Source: SABI01 sp963677695
Lineage (GTDB): Bacteria; Spirochaetota; Spirochaetia; Sphaerochaetales; Sphaerochaetaceae
DNA: 64,000 bases
Assembly: GCA_963677695.2 (NCBI GenBank)
Contig: CAXXUJ010000002.1
Span: forward strand, 372,001 to 436,000
Direction of reading: 5' to 3'
The position numbers and the translations under genes were made by a program. Position 1 is the first letter of the stretch, and every line of letters starts with the position of its first letter. Shown here one piece after another: positions 62,936 through 64,000 of the stretch. The notes beneath the pieces are model-generated. The model was not told where the DNA came from. It made no database searches and worked only from the letters and a program-made list of their open reading frames with translations.

Positions 62936-63868
62936 TTATTTCTGAGATTCATCGAACAGCCAGGTGGAAAGGTATCTTTCACCGGTGTCCGGAAGGATGA
63001 CAACGATCCTTTTTCCTCTGTTTTCTTCTTTCTTCGAAAGTTCCAATGCCGCCCAGAGGGCTGCTCCTGAAGAAATACCTACCAGTATTCCTTCTTCCTT
63101 TGCTGCTCTTCTTGCCGTTATCCCGGCATCTGCATCCTCAACCCGTATGATCTCATCAATGATATCGGTATTGAGCACCTTCGGCACGAAACCCGCCCCG
63201 ATACCCTGAATCTTATGGGGACCGGCCTTTCCTCCCGATAGGACAGCAGATGAAGAAGGTTCGACTGCCACTACCCTGATCGCAGGATTCTTTGCCTTGA
63301 GAGCCTCTCCAGTTCCGGTAATGGTTCCACCTGTGCCGACCCCGGCGACGAAGATATCAACAGAACCATCGGTATCTCTCCAGATCTCCTCAGCCGTCGT
63401 CCTTCGGTGAACCTCTGGGTTTGCAGGATTGTTGAACTGCTGAGGAATGAAAGAACCTGAAATACTCTTCTTCAGTTCCTCCGCCTTCTCTATTGCACCA
63501 CTCATTCCCTTTGATCCCTCAGTAAGAACAATTTCAGCACCGAAAGCTGTAAGAGCCTTCCTTCTCTCCATACTCATGGTCTCCGGCATGGTAAGTATGA
63601 CCCTGTAGCCCTTCGCTGCACCGATCGCTGCAAGAGCGATTCCTGTGTTTCCGCTTGTAGGTTCGATGATTACATTCCCCGGTTTCAGGACTCCTGAGGC
63701 CTCTGCACTCTCGATGAGAGCAAGACCGAGCCTGTCCTTGACGCTTGAATAGGGATTTGCTGATTCAAGTTTAACCAGCACCTCCGCCTCTCCTTTGGAA
63801 TTGAGAGAGTTGATGCGTATGAGCGGGGTGTTTCCAATAAGTTGGGTAACTGATGAATAGATGTTCAT
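62936..63868 (-). CDS. cysK: Cysteine synthase (O-acetylserine sulfhydrylase)
   Basis: The 310-residue fold-type II PLP enzyme begins YSSVTQLIGNTPLIRINSL and has the PLP Lys in NPYSSVKDRLGLALIE. EPTSGNTGIALA binds the substrate carboxylate, and GVGTGGTITGTGEALK holds the PLP phosphate. It makes cysteine from O-acetylserine and sulfide. AGGAGGATACA precedes the ATG. A sulfatase nearby could supply sulfate, but no reduction genes are in the window. Confidence 0.96.
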   Translation of the reverse strand: MNIYSSVTQLIGNTPLIRINSLNSKGEAEVLVKLESANPYSSVKDRLGLALIESAEASGVLKPGNVIIEPTSGNTGIALAAIGAAKGYRVILTMPETMSMERRKALTAFGAEIVLTEGSKGMSGAIEKAEELKKSISGSFIPQQFNNPANPEVHRRTTAEEIWRDTDGSVDIFVAGVGTGGTITGTGEALKAKNPAIRVVAVEPSSSAVLSGGKAGPHKIQGIGAGFVPKVLNTDIIDEIIRVEDADAGITARRAAKEEGILVGISSGAALWAALELSKKEENRGKRIVVILPDTGERYLSTWLFDESQK

Positions 63869-63888
63869 TGTATCCTCCTAAGTTTAAT

Positions 63889-63944
63889 TACTACTAATAC
63901 GACCTGAATGGTAGTATATTGGATTACACGAGATATAATGTCAA
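63889..63944 (-). promoter_or_regulatory. Promoter and possible operator of the cysK-metY operon
   Basis: On the reverse strand, TTGACA (63939-63944) and CAATAT (63916-63921) are 17 bases apart. The inverted repeat TACTAC (63889-63894) and GTAGTA (63911-63916), with 16 bases between, touches the -10 box and covers the start site, so a repressor could bind here. The DNA from 63945 to the window end is AT-rich and shows nothing else. Confidence 0.5.
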
Positions 63945-64000
63945 TATGAGACAAGAGAAAAAAAGTAAAAAAATTACGTTATTTTTCTGAGATATATGAT

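Overview
The window is bacterial chromosome, most probably from a spirochaete (Spirochaetota). This rests on the overall gene set: a rearranged division/cell-wall cluster, an FlhF GTPase, a solitary groES, a pyruvate phosphate dikinase, a tandem pair of M29-type aminopeptidase genes and a DUF1537/PdxA acid-sugar locus. It is an inference from families and I cannot name a genus. Most of the window reads as dense, co-oriented housekeeping DNA with many ATGA and TGATG stop/start overlaps.

Layout. (1) 1-1.9 kb: end of an unknown gene and a GH57 glycogen branching enzyme. (2) 2.0-15.7 kb: a division/cell-wall operon opening with an array of MraZ boxes, in the order mraZ, rsmH, ftsL, murF, mraY, ftsW, ftsQ, ftsA, ftsZ, then two Xer recombinases, hslV, hslU and flhF. 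(3) 15.7-22.4 kb: ftsI (reverse), a LysM protein with a degenerate LytM domain, secA (reverse) and murG. FtsI and MurG are thus displaced from the cluster. (4) 22.7-30.3 kb: a lipoprotein, then cvpA, a DNA polymerase III delta'-like gene, an NtrB/NtrC-like two-component pair and a DinG-like helicase, overlapping end to end. (5) 30.3-43.5 kb: groES, a short RpoD-family sigma factor with a good sigma-54 promoter, ppdK, a HigA-like protein, tRNA-Thr, tsaD, tRNA-Gln, tRNA-Glu, an ABC-F protein, coaX, the M29 pair (one apparently without metal ligands), vapBC and tRNA-Gly.

(6) 43.5-61.5 kb: an accessory region, visibly more AT-rich in its first part. It holds an outer-membrane-type protein, a DUF1537 acid-sugar kinase, a DctPQM TRAP transporter, two SDR dehydrogenases, a BNR/sialidase-like protein, a sulfatase, an IS200/IS605 TnpA, two PdxA2-type dehydrogenases, an iron-type alcohol dehydrogenase, a DapA-family lyase and a PrpR-type sigma-54 activator. 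I find textbook -24/-12 promoters (GG-N10-GC) before the dapA-pdxA operon and before the operon of the alcohol dehydrogenase and the other pdxA, and a weaker one before the kinase. The locus reads as a sigma-54-controlled regulon for importing and breaking down a sulfated or acidic sugar derivative; the substrate is unknown. (7) 61.6-63.9 kb: a cysK-metY sulfur assimilation operon.

The main hunting results are this putative regulon, a recurrent promoter layout predicting leaderless mRNAs (ftsI, murG, the activator gene), the sigma-54 promoter before a sigma-70-family gene, and several apparently degenerate enzymes kept in intact reading frames (LytM, M29, ABC-F).
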